A DNA stretch of 64,000 bases from Caballeronia mineralivorans PML1(12) (GTDB lineage: Bacteria; Pseudomonadota; Gammaproteobacteria; Burkholderiales; Burkholderiaceae), in assembly GCF_001028175.1 (NCBI RefSeq), contig NZ_AEJF01000075.1, positions 124,001 to 188,000 of the forward strand. The letters run 5' to 3'. How positions within the stretch are numbered: position 1 is the stretch's first letter; each line of letters starts with the position of its first letter. The notes below the pieces were generated by a model. That model ran no database searches. It had not been told where the DNA came from and worked only from the letters and a program-made list of their open reading frames with translations. Of this stretch, positions 39,085 to 47,494 are shown in pieces. The position numbers were made by a program, and so were the translations under genes.

Positions 39085-39590
39085 GCCTGTCTCCTAACCT
39101 TTAGCAGGTTTTATATCGTGGTACTGGTGATGCCCTTCGGGCGGTGCTGGGTCTTGCTACGGTGAATCATTCGCCAACACGATTGTGCCGTTCTCCGGTT
39201 TCAGCGGCTAGCGAGGCCGCCGCAACATCGTCGTGAGGTGCGTCCGCTCTGATATACAATATTCCATACACAGTATTAGTCAAGTAATTTTGCACTGTGT
39301 GAACAGGATGGTGCGGTGCAATCGCCCGCAGAGGCTGATTGGCTGGCATGTTTGCGATTCGCGCGCTGCGGCGCAACGAGGACGGATTATTCGACAGGCA
39401 GCGGACGCCTCGGACGCATCAACGCTTATACGATACGCCTGCGTAATGAATAAACGGACGAACGGCGTCGAACGGCACGAGACGGCGACGAAAATGTCAC
39501 GACGGCGGTGTCCCGCTTGCAGCTCTTTCGTCAGAGCCCATTTGATGCACACATTGACGGTTTGAACAGATTGCTGGCCACGAATTCTTG
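39085..39590. other. Intergenic region carrying the frc copy 1 promoter
   Basis: This 506-bp gap contains the conserved 35-bp promoter/operator at 39250-39284. That leaves an untranslated leader of ~150 nt before frc, far longer than the ~30 nt in front of oxc or the PanE-like gene. The remainder upstream shows no coding pattern. Confidence 0.6.
39250..39284 (-). promoter_or_regulatory. Conserved promoter/operator of the oxalate locus, site 1 (frc copy 1)
   Basis: Read on the minus strand, TTGACT, a 16-nt spacer and TATTGT form a good promoter, and ATACTG…TTGTAT form an inverted repeat inside it. The 35-bp block differs at one position from the one upstream of oxc and shares its outer parts with the one upstream of the PanE-like gene. 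Confidence 0.8.
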
Positions 39591-40467
39591 TTATCGAGCG
39601 AATGGGTGAAATCCAGCGTCGGTGACTTCTACAAGCGGCAATTGGGCAACCCCTGTTTCGCGAGGGAGTGCAAGCATATTGACGGCAACGACGTTCTGGT
39701 ACAGGCCTTCGCTCTTTCCTCGAAAATTGTCCTCGTTAAATAGCGGGCATATGTGCCACCACAGCCTGTATTCCTGCGCCCATAACCATTCAATGAGTTC
39801 ACGCGAGTTATCGACGCGATCGTTTTCCACATACAGCGTTGGACGAGATCGCCGTAATACCTGAAGCGCGCCCCGCAGCGCAGCCAACTCAAACCCTTCC
39901 ACATCCAGCTTGATCAGAGTGACGTCGCTCTCGCCGAGCACGCTATCGAGTTGAACCCACGGAGCCGGTACGAGGTCCGGCGACGTTGTCTCACTCTGCA
40001 TTGACACGCCCCCGAAGTTGCCCGGCTGTGCGTAATCCTGGCGTGCAAACCAGACTGTCCCGGCGTCTGCGCCACACGCCCACGGCCATGCGCGAACATT
40101 AGTGATGCCATTCAATGCCAGGTTGGCGCACAGGTTTTGGAAAATAAACGGTTGCGGTTCGAAGACAACCATCTCGCCACCCACCGCAGCCGAACGCTTT
40201 GCCAACGGCAATAGTGTGGGTTCCGACATTCGCTCCGACTTCCACAACGACACCGCCGCGCGTTATCAACTGAGAAAGAAACTGGACTTCCTTCTCGCAG
40301 CACTCACCGTAGTGGATCAATGCCTGGCCAGGGAAGGTGTCGTTTCGGTTTGCCAGCATGAGTCCGTGACGCGAGCGAACCAGCGTATAGGGTGGCGCCG
40401 CCTCGATCGCTAACGGGTCCAGTTCCTGGGAAGAGGTAATCGGGTGAAGGGTCGGTAAATTGCTCAT
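39591..40467 (-). pseudogene. FkbM-family methyltransferase, frameshifted
   Basis: Two overlapping frames make one FkbM methyltransferase. The N-terminal part (from about 40467) ends in the SAM-binding motif VVVEVGANVGTHTIAVGKAFGCGG. The continuation, one frame over, is GEMVVFEPQPFIFQNLCANL…IKLDVEGFELAAL to the stop at 39591. One extra base in the G-rich stretch at ~40176-40186 breaks the frame. The open frame upstream of 40467 has no ribosome site, so the true start is uncertain. The gene is unrelated to the flanking oxalate genes. The break may be real decay or a sequencing error. Confidence 0.75.
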
Positions 40468-41008
40468 TGTGTTGCGTATGCTCTGGTTGGCTGCAAGCTG
40501 AAGCGCTTGCACTTTGTCTAGCTGGGAAATCGGCAACGGCTTCTCACATACGCCTGCCCCAAAGCGGCAGGGTAGCGAGGGTTCCGTGACCACCCCCATG
40601 CATCGAGCTACACAATACCTTGATGACACTCGCTACGGAATCTTGCGCCTTAAAATAAGCGTCGCTCGTGCGTAGCTTGATTTATTGGCGCGACATTGAT
40701 TCGGATACCGCAATGTTTGCAAAACGTCTGATTCGGAACCTTCACAGGCTGCTGCGCCGCGTTGCGTGCCAAACGGTCCGGCGGCGGAGTCCGTGTGCAA
40801 GGGTTTCGTTGTAGCCGTTTGACGACGCCGTCAGGTCGATTATTCACCTGCGCGACTTCAATGACGAACATCATTGACTTAGGTATGCAAAATAATTTGA
40901 ATAATATGACCCAGCCCCGCAACGGGGGCGAGGAAACTGAAAAACCGGGTGATGGGTTAAACGAAATCGAAACAAGACTGCTGAGCGCCGTCAGCGAGAC
41001 CCACACCC
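40468..41008. other. Intergenic region without a supported gene
   Basis: These ~540 bp between the FkbM remnant and the GntR gene have short open frames on both strands, but none has a ribosome site or family resemblance. Composition is uneven, with an AT-rich patch around 40860-40910. Confidence 0.45.
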
Positions 41009-41764
41009 TCAGTCAAGAAAATCGCAATTAGCCTCGACAAACGCCGCCAAATCAAGCGAATGCTGGCGCACCAGCCTCTCGACCAACTCGGTATCCCGCG
41101 CCTCGAGCGCCTCGATAATCTTCATATGGTCTTCAATCGACCGCGCCGCCCGGTCGCTCTGCGAAATCGTCATCTTCCGGATCGCACGCACGTGCACGAA
41201 GATGTTCTTGATCGTATCGAAGATAATCTGCGACTTGCTCAACTGCACAATCGCCTGATGGAAGGCAATGTTCGCCTCCGAATACTCTTCAATATGTTCC
41301 GCCGGCGTCGCATTCTGAAAGTGATCGAACATGTGCCGCAACGACGCAATCTCAGCATCCGTCGCCCGCAACGTGGCAAGCCTCGCCGCCATGCTTTCCA
41401 GCGCGGCCCACATGTTGATCATCTCGACAATCTCGTGCTTGGTCTTGCGCACGATGTAAATCCCGCGACGCGGCACCGTTCGCAGAAACCCTTCCTGCTC
41501 GAGCAACGTCATGGCTTCGCGAATCGGCGTACGACTCACGCCGAGCGCTTCAGTCAAATCCTTCTCATCCAGCCGGATCTCTTCCCGCGACCGATAGATG
41601 TCCGCCTCCGAAATGGCCTGGCGCAACCGCGCATAAGCCTGATCGCGCAACGAAACCGTCGCGTTGATCGGCGCCAGCGAGAGGGTTACACCAGCAGGCT
41701 TGCTTTCCGTCCGCGGTTCAAGAAGATTGGCCGACGTTGTAGCAACTTCAGTATCAGATGGCAT
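41009..41764 (-). CDS. GntR-family regulator with FCD effector domain
   Basis: This 251-aa regulator has an N-terminal winged helix (residues ~35-100: YARLRQAISEADI, EALGVSRTPIREAMTLLEQEGF, RRGIYIV) and a C-terminal all-helical FCD domain (~110-240) that usually binds carboxylates through a metal. The FCD type and position inside the oxalate genes make it the best candidate to bind the repeated operator. Its start lies inside the last codons of the small membrane-protein gene, an 11-bp overlap. Confidence 0.92.
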   Translation of the reverse strand: MPSDTEVATTSANLLEPRTESKPAGVTLSLAPINATVSLRDQAYARLRQAISEADIYRSREEIRLDEKDLTEALGVSRTPIREAMTLLEQEGFLRTVPRRGIYIVRKTKHEIVEMINMWAALESMAARLATLRATDAEIASLRHMFDHFQNATPAEHIEEYSEANIAFHQAIVQLSKSQIIFDTIKNIFVHVRAIRKMTISQSDRAARSIEDHMKIIEALEARDTELVERLVRQHSLDLAAFVEANCDFLD

Positions 41765-41975
41765 TGATGGTTTGATGTCCCAGGTTCCGCGCGCCCGTCG
41801 TCGCCCGTGTACCCGTGCTGCCGCCCTGATCGTCCGCCGTCAAACCGGCATAGCGACCATTGTCCTGCGCACGCTGCAACACATCTTGCGGCAGCGCCGA
41901 CGCCAGTGCAAACGTCACACCAACACCGCCCGCTACCAAGGCGATTCCGATCACGACTAATAAAGCGATGCTCAT
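41754..41975 (-). CDS. Small single-span membrane protein overlapping the GntR gene
   Basis: This 73-aa protein starts at an ATG with TAGGAG upstream. Residues 2-27 are a strong transmembrane helix (SIALLVVIGIALVAGGVGVTF), followed by a polar Gly/Thr/Gln tail. The last 11 bp overlap the GntR start, so the two are translationally coupled. Its role is not known. The arrangement suggests it acts with, or sets the dose of, the regulator. Confidence 0.7.
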   Translation of the reverse strand: MSIALLVVIGIALVAGGVGVTFALASALPQDVLQRAQDNGRYAGLTADDQGGSTGTRATTGARNLGHQTINAI

Positions 41976-42012
41976 TTCCGGCTCCTAGTGGTTTACTCCA
42001 AGAGCCTTCAGT

Positions 42013-42043
42013 ATATGTTGCGTCGCAGCGCAACGCAACATAT
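42013..42043. promoter_or_regulatory. Long palindrome upstream of the small membrane protein-GntR unit
   Basis: A perfect 11-bp inverted repeat (atatgttgcgt / acgcaacatat) with a 9-bp centre lies ~38 bp upstream of the small gene. A shorter palindrome, tgatatatca, follows at 42052-42061; its tgatata end also starts the oxalate-locus operators. It is probably an autoregulatory site. Confidence 0.6.
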
Positions 42044-42089
42044 TTCGTATGTGATATATCACAAACAACAGTCCTTCCGTGTTCGCAGT

Positions 42090-43118
42090 TTAAGCGGCTT
42101 TTTGCGAACGCGTGAAAGATTCAATTGCTTTGATACTCGGCCGTGCCGTCCCCTGGTTGACGCCCTCGCGCAGCTTGATCAGCGCCAGGACGGCGTCGAT
42201 CATCGGGGTGTCGACAGCAAGCTTCCGGCCGATTTCCTGCACGACGGTCACGATCGGATCGATCTCCATGGGCCGGCCCGCTTCGCAATCCATCAGCATC
42301 GAAGTCTTGTGAGCGCCGACCGCGCCCGCGCCGTTGATGCGCTTTTCCACATCGACACGAAAATGAACGCCCAGTTGTTCCGCGATCCCCTGCGCCTCCT
42401 CCATCATCCGGCGCGACAGTGCGCGAACAGCGGGATCGCTGGTGAGGACATCGAGTGTGGCGCCCGTCAGCGCGCTGATCGGGTTGAAACAGAGGTTGCC
42501 CCACAGCTTCAGCCAGATTTCGTCGCGGATGTTGTCGCGCATCGGCGCTTCCATGTCGGCGGCGGTCATGATGTCGTGGAACGCCTGCAGGCGCGGCGTC
42601 ACCAGCCCGCTCGGCTCGCCAATAGGAAATTTCTTGCCGTACACATGGCGGATCACGCCGGGTTCCGCAATTTCGGCGGCGGGGATTAGCACGCAGCCGA
42701 TCGCACGCTCCGGCCCGAGCACCTGCCATTGACGGCCGCCCGGATCGACGCTTTCCAGCGTGGTGCCCGACAACGCACCGCCGTGCTCATGGAAATACCA
42801 GTACGGCAAGCCGTTCACTGCGGTCACCACCGCGGTATCGGGTCCCAGCAGCGGCGGGATCAGCTCGACGATACCCGGCACCGAATGCGCCTTGAGCGCA
42901 ATCACCACGTAGTCCTGCGGTCCGAGCTCCTCAGGATTGTTCGTGCAGCGGACCTTGACGGTGTGCTCCTCGCCATCGATCTGCAAGCGCACGCCGTTCG
43001 CCTGCATGGCCGCCAGATGCGGCCCGCGTGCGACAAAACTAACGTCCGCCCCGGCTCGAGCCAGTTGCGCACCCATGTAACCGCCGATCGCACCGGCGCC
43101 GTAAATGCAAATTTTCAT
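42090..43118 (-). CDS. 2-dehydropantoate 2-reductase family protein
   Basis: This 342-aa NADPH-dependent ketopantoate-reductase-fold enzyme has the N-terminal nucleotide motif MKICIYGAGAIGGYMGAQLA and the catalytic region WGNLCFNPISALTGATLD near residues 205-222. The sequence is of the ApbA/PanE type, but its own copy of the shared oxalate promoter block (43145-43179, ~26 bp upstream) argues for a role in oxalate or glyoxylate metabolism rather than pantothenate synthesis. That is inference. AGGAGA precedes the ATG. Confidence 0.88.
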   Translation of the reverse strand: MKICIYGAGAIGGYMGAQLARAGADVSFVARGPHLAAMQANGVRLQIDGEEHTVKVRCTNNPEELGPQDYVVIALKAHSVPGIVELIPPLLGPDTAVVTAVNGLPYWYFHEHGGALSGTTLESVDPGGRQWQVLGPERAIGCVLIPAAEIAEPGVIRHVYGKKFPIGEPSGLVTPRLQAFHDIMTAADMEAPMRDNIRDEIWLKLWGNLCFNPISALTGATLDVLTSDPAVRALSRRMMEEAQGIAEQLGVHFRVDVEKRINGAGAVGAHKTSMLMDCEAGRPMEIDPIVTVVQEIGRKLAVDTPMIDAVLALIKLREGVNQGTARPSIKAIESFTRSQKAA

Positions 43119-43144
43119 TGTCGTCTCCTAGACCAATACTCTTC

Positions 43145-43179
43145 TGATATACAACATATTAGATTCAGTATTGGATAAC
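43145..43179 (-). promoter_or_regulatory. Conserved promoter/operator of the oxalate locus, site 3 (PanE-like gene)
   Basis: The block keeps tgatatacaa at one end and cagtatt near the other, at the same spacing as sites 1 and 2, while the centre differs. It therefore keeps ATACTG…TTGTAT but has a weaker -35. Confidence 0.7.
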
Positions 43180-43252
43180 AACGGCGAAAGCGCAAGTAAA
43201 AAGCGCGACTCTTTTCAAGGAGCCGCGCTTCGATTTTTCAGGGAATTAGGGG

Positions 43253-44224
43253 TCAGGCGTCAGCGGTTTGCAACGGCTTGTGTTCTTCATCATAGGACGA
43301 AACGACGTGCGTCCAGATACACGCTGCCTGCGCCGGCAGCGTACGGTTCCTGCGCTTGACCAGCATGACGGTTCGAGTCACCGATGGCCACAGCGGCACC
43401 GGCTGGACCAGCGTTTGAGCCGAGGCTGGACCGGCACGCATCGGCTGGATGCCGATTCCGAGTCCTGCTGCGACCATCTGCATGACGCTCGCGGCCTGCG
43501 TCAGACGCTGCAGCCTGAGGCTCGACGCGCCGTGTTCGTCGAGCGCTCGCGCGATGACGTCGAAGCTGCCGGCGTCGTCGTCGAGCAGGAACAGGCCAGC
43601 GCCGCTCAAGTCGCGCCATCGCACCGTGGCGTGCGACGCAAACGGATGACGCGCCGGCACGATGGCGCAGAAGTTATCGGAGAAAAGTGTTTCCGTCGAT
43701 AGATCGCCGAGGCTATGAGGATCGCTCGAAGGGCCGATGAGCACGCCCATGTCGGCATCGCCGGCGCGCACGAGTTCGAGCACCCTGCCCTGCGGCGCGT
43801 CGTGCAATGTCAGCGCGATATTGGGGTAGCTCGCCCGGCACGATGCGAGCAGCGCGGGCAACACGGAAGCCACCACACTGGAACTGCTCGCGATCGATAC
43901 CGCGCCGCTTTCCGCAGTGGACACCTGCTGCCCGAAACGCAACGCCACTTCGAGTTCATCTACCAGCGACGCGATGCGCGGAAGCAAGGCACGGCCGGTA
44001 TCGGTGAGTGCGACCTGGCGCGTCGTGCGGTCGAACAACCTCAGTTCCAGCAGGTCTTCCAGCTCCCTGATGCTACGGCTCGCCGCCGACTGCGTGACGC
44101 CGAGCGCGTTGCCTGCCTGCGTAAAACTCCGGTGCTGTGCAAGGATGACGAACAGGCGTAACTGCTGCAACGACACGCCGGACGCTTTCAATCCCTGCAC
44201 GGCATCAGTCTGACTTCGCGTCAT
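43253..44224 (-). CDS. LysR-family regulator, co-transcribed with oxalate/formate antiporter gene
   Basis: This 323-aa LysR protein has an HTH at residues ~18-75 (SLQQLRLFVILAQHRSFTQAGN, VTQSAASRSIRELEDLLELRL) and an effector domain behind. The start at 44224 overlaps the antiporter stop by 4 bp (ATGA), so the genes are coupled; the longer open frame upstream is antisense-phase antiporter sequence. A regulator following its target transporter in one operon suggests feedback control of that operon. Confidence 0.9.
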   Translation of the reverse strand: MTRSQTDAVQGLKASGVSLQQLRLFVILAQHRSFTQAGNALGVTQSAASRSIRELEDLLELRLFDRTTRQVALTDTGRALLPRIASLVDELEVALRFGQQVSTAESGAVSIASSSSVVASVLPALLASCRASYPNIALTLHDAPQGRVLELVRAGDADMGVLIGPSSDPHSLGDLSTETLFSDNFCAIVPARHPFASHATVRWRDLSGAGLFLLDDDAGSFDVIARALDEHGASSLRLQRLTQAASVMQMVAAGLGIGIQPMRAGPASAQTLVQPVPLWPSVTRTVMLVKRRNRTLPAQAACIWTHVVSSYDEEHKPLQTADA

Positions 44225-45576
44225 TGTGCCGACGAGTTGCGCGGCGCTTCTGTCCAGCCTGCCTGAAACGTAGCGGAAGAATTGAGCCGGCTCGATTCGG
44301 CGACCGTGTTGTCGATCCAGCGCTTTCTCATCGGTGCGAGGATAAACTTGGCGCACAGGCCGGCGGCAATCGAAATGGTCGCCGTCGTAATGAACACCGC
44401 ATCCCATGAGCCGATGGCCGACAGCACCGAGGCCAGCGGTACCAGCATCGAAGCCGTGCCCTTCGCCGTGTACAGCGTGCCGGCGTTGGCGGCTGCGTAT
44501 TTGCTGCCGAAGGTATCGGCGCAAGTGGCCGGGAAGATCGAGAAGATTTCACCCCAGCACAGGAACGTCACGGCCGCGAAGAACATGAACAGGTACGGGT
44601 TGTGACCGAACTCCATGAGCCCCAGCAACGCAAGCCCTTCGCCGATAAAGATGAAGAACATCGTGTTCTCACGGCCGATCTTGTCGGAGATCCAGCCGCA
44701 TAACGGACGCGTGAAACCGTTGCAGAGATTGTCGATGGACAGCGCCATCGTCAGGAGCGGCAAGGTCACGCCGAGCAGGCTGACCGGCATCTTGGCGAAG
44801 CCATATTCCTTCGCGATCGGACCGAGTTGCGCGGTGGCGATCACGCCACCCGCCGCGACGAACACGAACATCATGTACAGGACCCAGAAGAGCGGCGAGC
44901 GCACCATCTGTCCCGTCGTGTAATCGATCTTCGACGCCACCACGCGCTTGGCCGGCACCGCATGAAGCGGCGGCCGCGGACGAACCAGCATCAGGCCGAG
45001 CAGCAGGATGCAGACGCCCTGGAAGATGCCGAAGAACACGAAGGTATGTTCGTAGCCCGAGGTCTGGATCATGTTCGAAATGGGAATGACCGTGACCGCT
45101 GCGCCTGCGCCGAAACCGGCCGCCGTCAAACCCGCAGCAAGGCCGCGCTTGTCCGGGAACCACTTGAGCGCCGTGCCTACGCAGGTGCCGTACACGCAGC
45201 CCGCCCCTATGCCGGCGATCACCGCCGCGATGTAGAGGTGAATGAGACTGGTGGCGTTTGCATCGATGATCCAGCCAATCGCCGCGCAGATCGAGCCGCC
45301 GATCACGACCGGCCGCGGGCCGAATTTATCGACGAGCCAGCCTTCCAGCGGCACCAGCCAGGTTTCCGTGACAATGAAAATGGTGAACGCGGTTTGAATC
45401 GCCGCCTGACCCCAGTGATGTTTCGCATCCATCGGGACGACGAACAAAGTCCACGCGTATTGCAGATTCGCGACCAACCCCATGCAGACGATGCCGATGG
45501 CGAGTTGCGCCCATCGATTATTGTGCCGCCCTAGCTTGGGCTGGCCCTCGGCCGATGCCGTACCTGCGTTTGCCAT
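44221..45576 (-). CDS. oxlT: MFS transporter, oxalate/formate antiporter type
   Basis: This 451-aa protein has about 12 transmembrane segments. Its N-terminus WAQLAIGIVCMGLVANLQYAWTLFVVPM and the loops VDKFGPRPVVIGG, LKWFPDKRGLAAGLTAAGFG and GWISDKIGREN are typical of the OxlT subfamily, which exchanges oxalate for formate at the inner membrane. With frc and oxc nearby, exchange coupled to oxalate decarboxylation would generate a proton gradient. GGAGACAG precedes the ATG. The symbol is by family; transport specificity is inferred from context. Confidence 0.88.
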   Translation of the reverse strand: MANAGTASAEGQPKLGRHNNRWAQLAIGIVCMGLVANLQYAWTLFVVPMDAKHHWGQAAIQTAFTIFIVTETWLVPLEGWLVDKFGPRPVVIGGSICAAIGWIIDANATSLIHLYIAAVIAGIGAGCVYGTCVGTALKWFPDKRGLAAGLTAAGFGAGAAVTVIPISNMIQTSGYEHTFVFFGIFQGVCILLLGLMLVRPRPPLHAVPAKRVVASKIDYTTGQMVRSPLFWVLYMMFVFVAAGGVIATAQLGPIAKEYGFAKMPVSLLGVTLPLLTMALSIDNLCNGFTRPLCGWISDKIGRENTMFFIFIGEGLALLGLMEFGHNPYLFMFFAAVTFLCWGEIFSIFPATCADTFGSKYAAANAGTLYTAKGTASMLVPLASVLSAIGSWDAVFITTATISIAAGLCAKFILAPMRKRWIDNTVAESSRLNSSATFQAGWTEAPRNSSAQ

Positions 45577-45940
45577 GTCTGTCTCCGTTATGTATCTGCG
45601 CTCGTGCGGCGCGTAATCGACTGCGGCTCACCGGTCTTTGAATCACCGGCATGAGAGTGGGTTTTGGTCGGTCAGGGTACGTGCCCATGGCGCCACTGCG
45701 CCGGCTGCAGCCACGCCAATGCGGCGGGCCGGAGGAATAAGGGAGGTGATCGAAGAATCATTTTCAAGCGATTCCCAACGAACTGATGTTTATAGGGGTT
45801 GACCCTTCTGCGGCCCTCTCCCGACATGCGCCTTACGGAACTAGGGCACGTTGAAACCATGCTGCGGCAGAAAAACGATTAGGGAAAGTTAGAAAAATTT
45901 ATTGTATAAATTCAGGATCGTTTATGGATGGAGATTCGTC
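45577..45940. other. Divergent control region between antiporter and LysR genes
   Basis: This 364-bp region has no supported gene. A small inverted repeat (gaatc…gattc, 45755-45774) and an AT-rich stretch just before the LysR start (45880-45920) could be regulatory. None of the 35-bp oxalate operator copies is found here. Confidence 0.5.
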
Positions 45941-46864
45941 ATGATGCGTAATGCGACGCTCAGGCAACTGAAAATATTCGAAACTGTTGCCCGCCGGCTC
46001 AGCTTTTCGCGCGCCGCCGAGGAGCTCTACCTCACCCAGCCGGCCGTCTCCACGCAGGTCAAGCAGCTTGAGGAGCACGCCGGATTGCCGCTTTTTGAAC
46101 AGCTCGGCAAGAAGATTTACCTGACGTCTGCCGGCCAGGAAATGCTTCATCACAGCCGCGCGATCCTCGAACAGTTTCGCGAAGCCGACGACGCCATGGC
46201 GCGACTCAAGGGTATTTCCGGAGGCACGCTGAACGTGGCCGTGATCAGCGCGGGAGACTATTTCTTTCCGCGCCTGCTGGCCGAATTCACCAAACGCAAT
46301 ACCGACGTCAAGCTGAACCTGGCCGTCCATAACCGCGAAGAACTGTTGCACCAGCTCACCGACAACCTCACCGACCTCGCGATCATGGTTCGTCCGCCGA
46401 AGGACATGGACACCGAGAACGTGTCGTTTGCGCCGCATCCCTACGTGATCGTCGCGCCGCCGGATCATCCACTGGTGGGCAAGAAAAACATTCCGCTGGA
46501 GTCGCTGGCGGAGGAGCCGTTCATCGTCAGGGAGCGCGGTTCGGACACCTGGAATTCGATGGAGGAAGGCTTCGCCGGACGGCTCAGGGCGCTGAATATC
46601 TCGATGGAGATCACCAGCACGGAGACGATCAAGCAGGCGGTTATCGCGGGCATGGGGATCAGCTTCCTGTCGGCGCACACGGTCAGCGTGGAACTGCAGA
46701 TCGGACGACTGGCCGTGCTGGATATCCAGGGTTTTCCCGTGATGCTCAACTGGTATCTCGTGCATCGTCATAACAAACGGCTGCCGCCAGTGGCGATGGC
46801 GTTCAAGCAATTCCTCATCGACGAAGGAGCGGCGCAAATCGCGGCAATCACGCATATCGGGTAA
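45941..46864 (+). CDS. LysR-family regulator (CbbR-like)
   Basis: This ~307-aa protein starts at the ATG ATG at 45941, preceded by GGAG. The N-terminal HTH reads TLRQLKIFETVARRLSFSRAAEEL and QPAVSTQVKQLEEHAGLPLFEQ, close to the CbbR/RbcR group that senses C2-C3 acids or nucleotides. It diverges from the oxalate/formate antiporter operon and is a likely regulator of it or of carbon-fixation-like functions. No cbb genes are in the window. Confidence 0.9.
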   Translation: MMRNATLRQLKIFETVARRLSFSRAAEELYLTQPAVSTQVKQLEEHAGLPLFEQLGKKIYLTSAGQEMLHHSRAILEQFREADDAMARLKGISGGTLNVAVISAGDYFFPRLLAEFTKRNTDVKLNLAVHNREELLHQLTDNLTDLAIMVRPPKDMDTENVSFAPHPYVIVAPPDHPLVGKKNIPLESLAEEPFIVRERGSDTWNSMEEGFAGRLRALNISMEITSTETIKQAVIAGMGISFLSAHTVSVELQIGRLAVLDIQGFPVMLNWYLVHRHNKRLPPVAMAFKQFLIDEGAAQIAAITHIG

Positions 46865-46873
46865 ACCATCTAT

Positions 46874-46911
46874 TAGTTATCTTGAATAGTTAATAAAAAA
46901 ACAAGTAACTA
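46874..46911. other. Imperfect inverted repeat between the LysR gene and gene 46997
   Basis: tagttatcttg (46874-46884) pairs with caagtaacta (46902-46911) with one bulged base, in a very AT-rich stretch with seven consecutive A residues. It may end the LysR transcript or be a regulator site for the next gene. Confidence 0.45.
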
Positions 46912-46996
46912 TCGTATATGGATAAAGCTTCCTATCCTGCAGTTAAGCCATGCAGCCAAGTCACGCTGCCCATCACGGCCAACTCAGGAGACGACC

Positions 46997-47347
46997 ATGA
47001 TCCGTTCACAAGCCACGATCGCCGATGCGCGCGAACTCCAGACGCAGCTTTGCGCCTACAACAGCGCCTTCGAAGAACTTGACCTGATGTTCCGCTGGGA
47101 CGTCGACACGCTTCAGTCGCTGGCGCACGCTCCCACCGATCAGGCGCGCATCGCGCAGTACATCGAATCGCATTGCCCGCACTTGCTCAAGGCCTATAGC
47201 GCGGAGTTCCTGTGCCAGGCCATCGTCGACAAGAAGAACGCGCATTACGACGCTTGCCGTGCTACGACCATCGCCCGGGCCGACGATACGCGCGGCGCGC
47301 GCATGTGGCGCCCGGAGTGCGATCGCAAGCATGCTGAAGCCGCTTGA
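46997..47347 (+). CDS. Small protein of unknown function in the oxalate locus
   Basis: This 116-aa, probably cytoplasmic, mostly helical protein has no signal peptide or membrane segment. CAGGAG precedes the ATG. It contains three Cys (near the start, ~57, ~71) and HLLKAYSAEFLCQAIVDKKNAHYDACR in the middle. No family is recognised. It is the only gene of this orientation between the CbbR-like regulator and the convergent aldehyde dehydrogenase. Confidence 0.7.
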   Translation: MIRSQATIADARELQTQLCAYNSAFEELDLMFRWDVDTLQSLAHAPTDQARIAQYIESHCPHLLKAYSAEFLCQAIVDKKNAHYDACRATTIARADDTRGARMWRPECDRKHAEAA

Positions 47348-47460
47348 TACAGGCTTGATACCTACCGGCTTGATACGGGATTCGTTCGCACGGGGTCTTC
47401 GCGGGGTTCTGCCAGCGAACGCCTAGAGCCCCAGTGCGAACGAAAACAAATGTCCACGTG

Positions 47461-47485
47461 GGCGGGCTAATCAAGCCCGCCCTTT
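47461..47485. terminator. Terminator-like hairpin between convergent genes
   Basis: An 8-bp perfect stem (ggcgggct / agcccgcc) with a 5-nt loop lies between gene 46997 and the aldehyde dehydrogenase stop (47495). On the plus strand it is followed by ctttctcgctttct, a broken T-run. Confidence 0.65.
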
Positions 47486-47494
47486 CTCGCTTTC

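Noticed and set aside
40650-41006. 118-aa minus-strand frame between the FkbM remnant and the GntR gene
   Set aside because: No recognisable family, no ribosome site, and uneven codon use.
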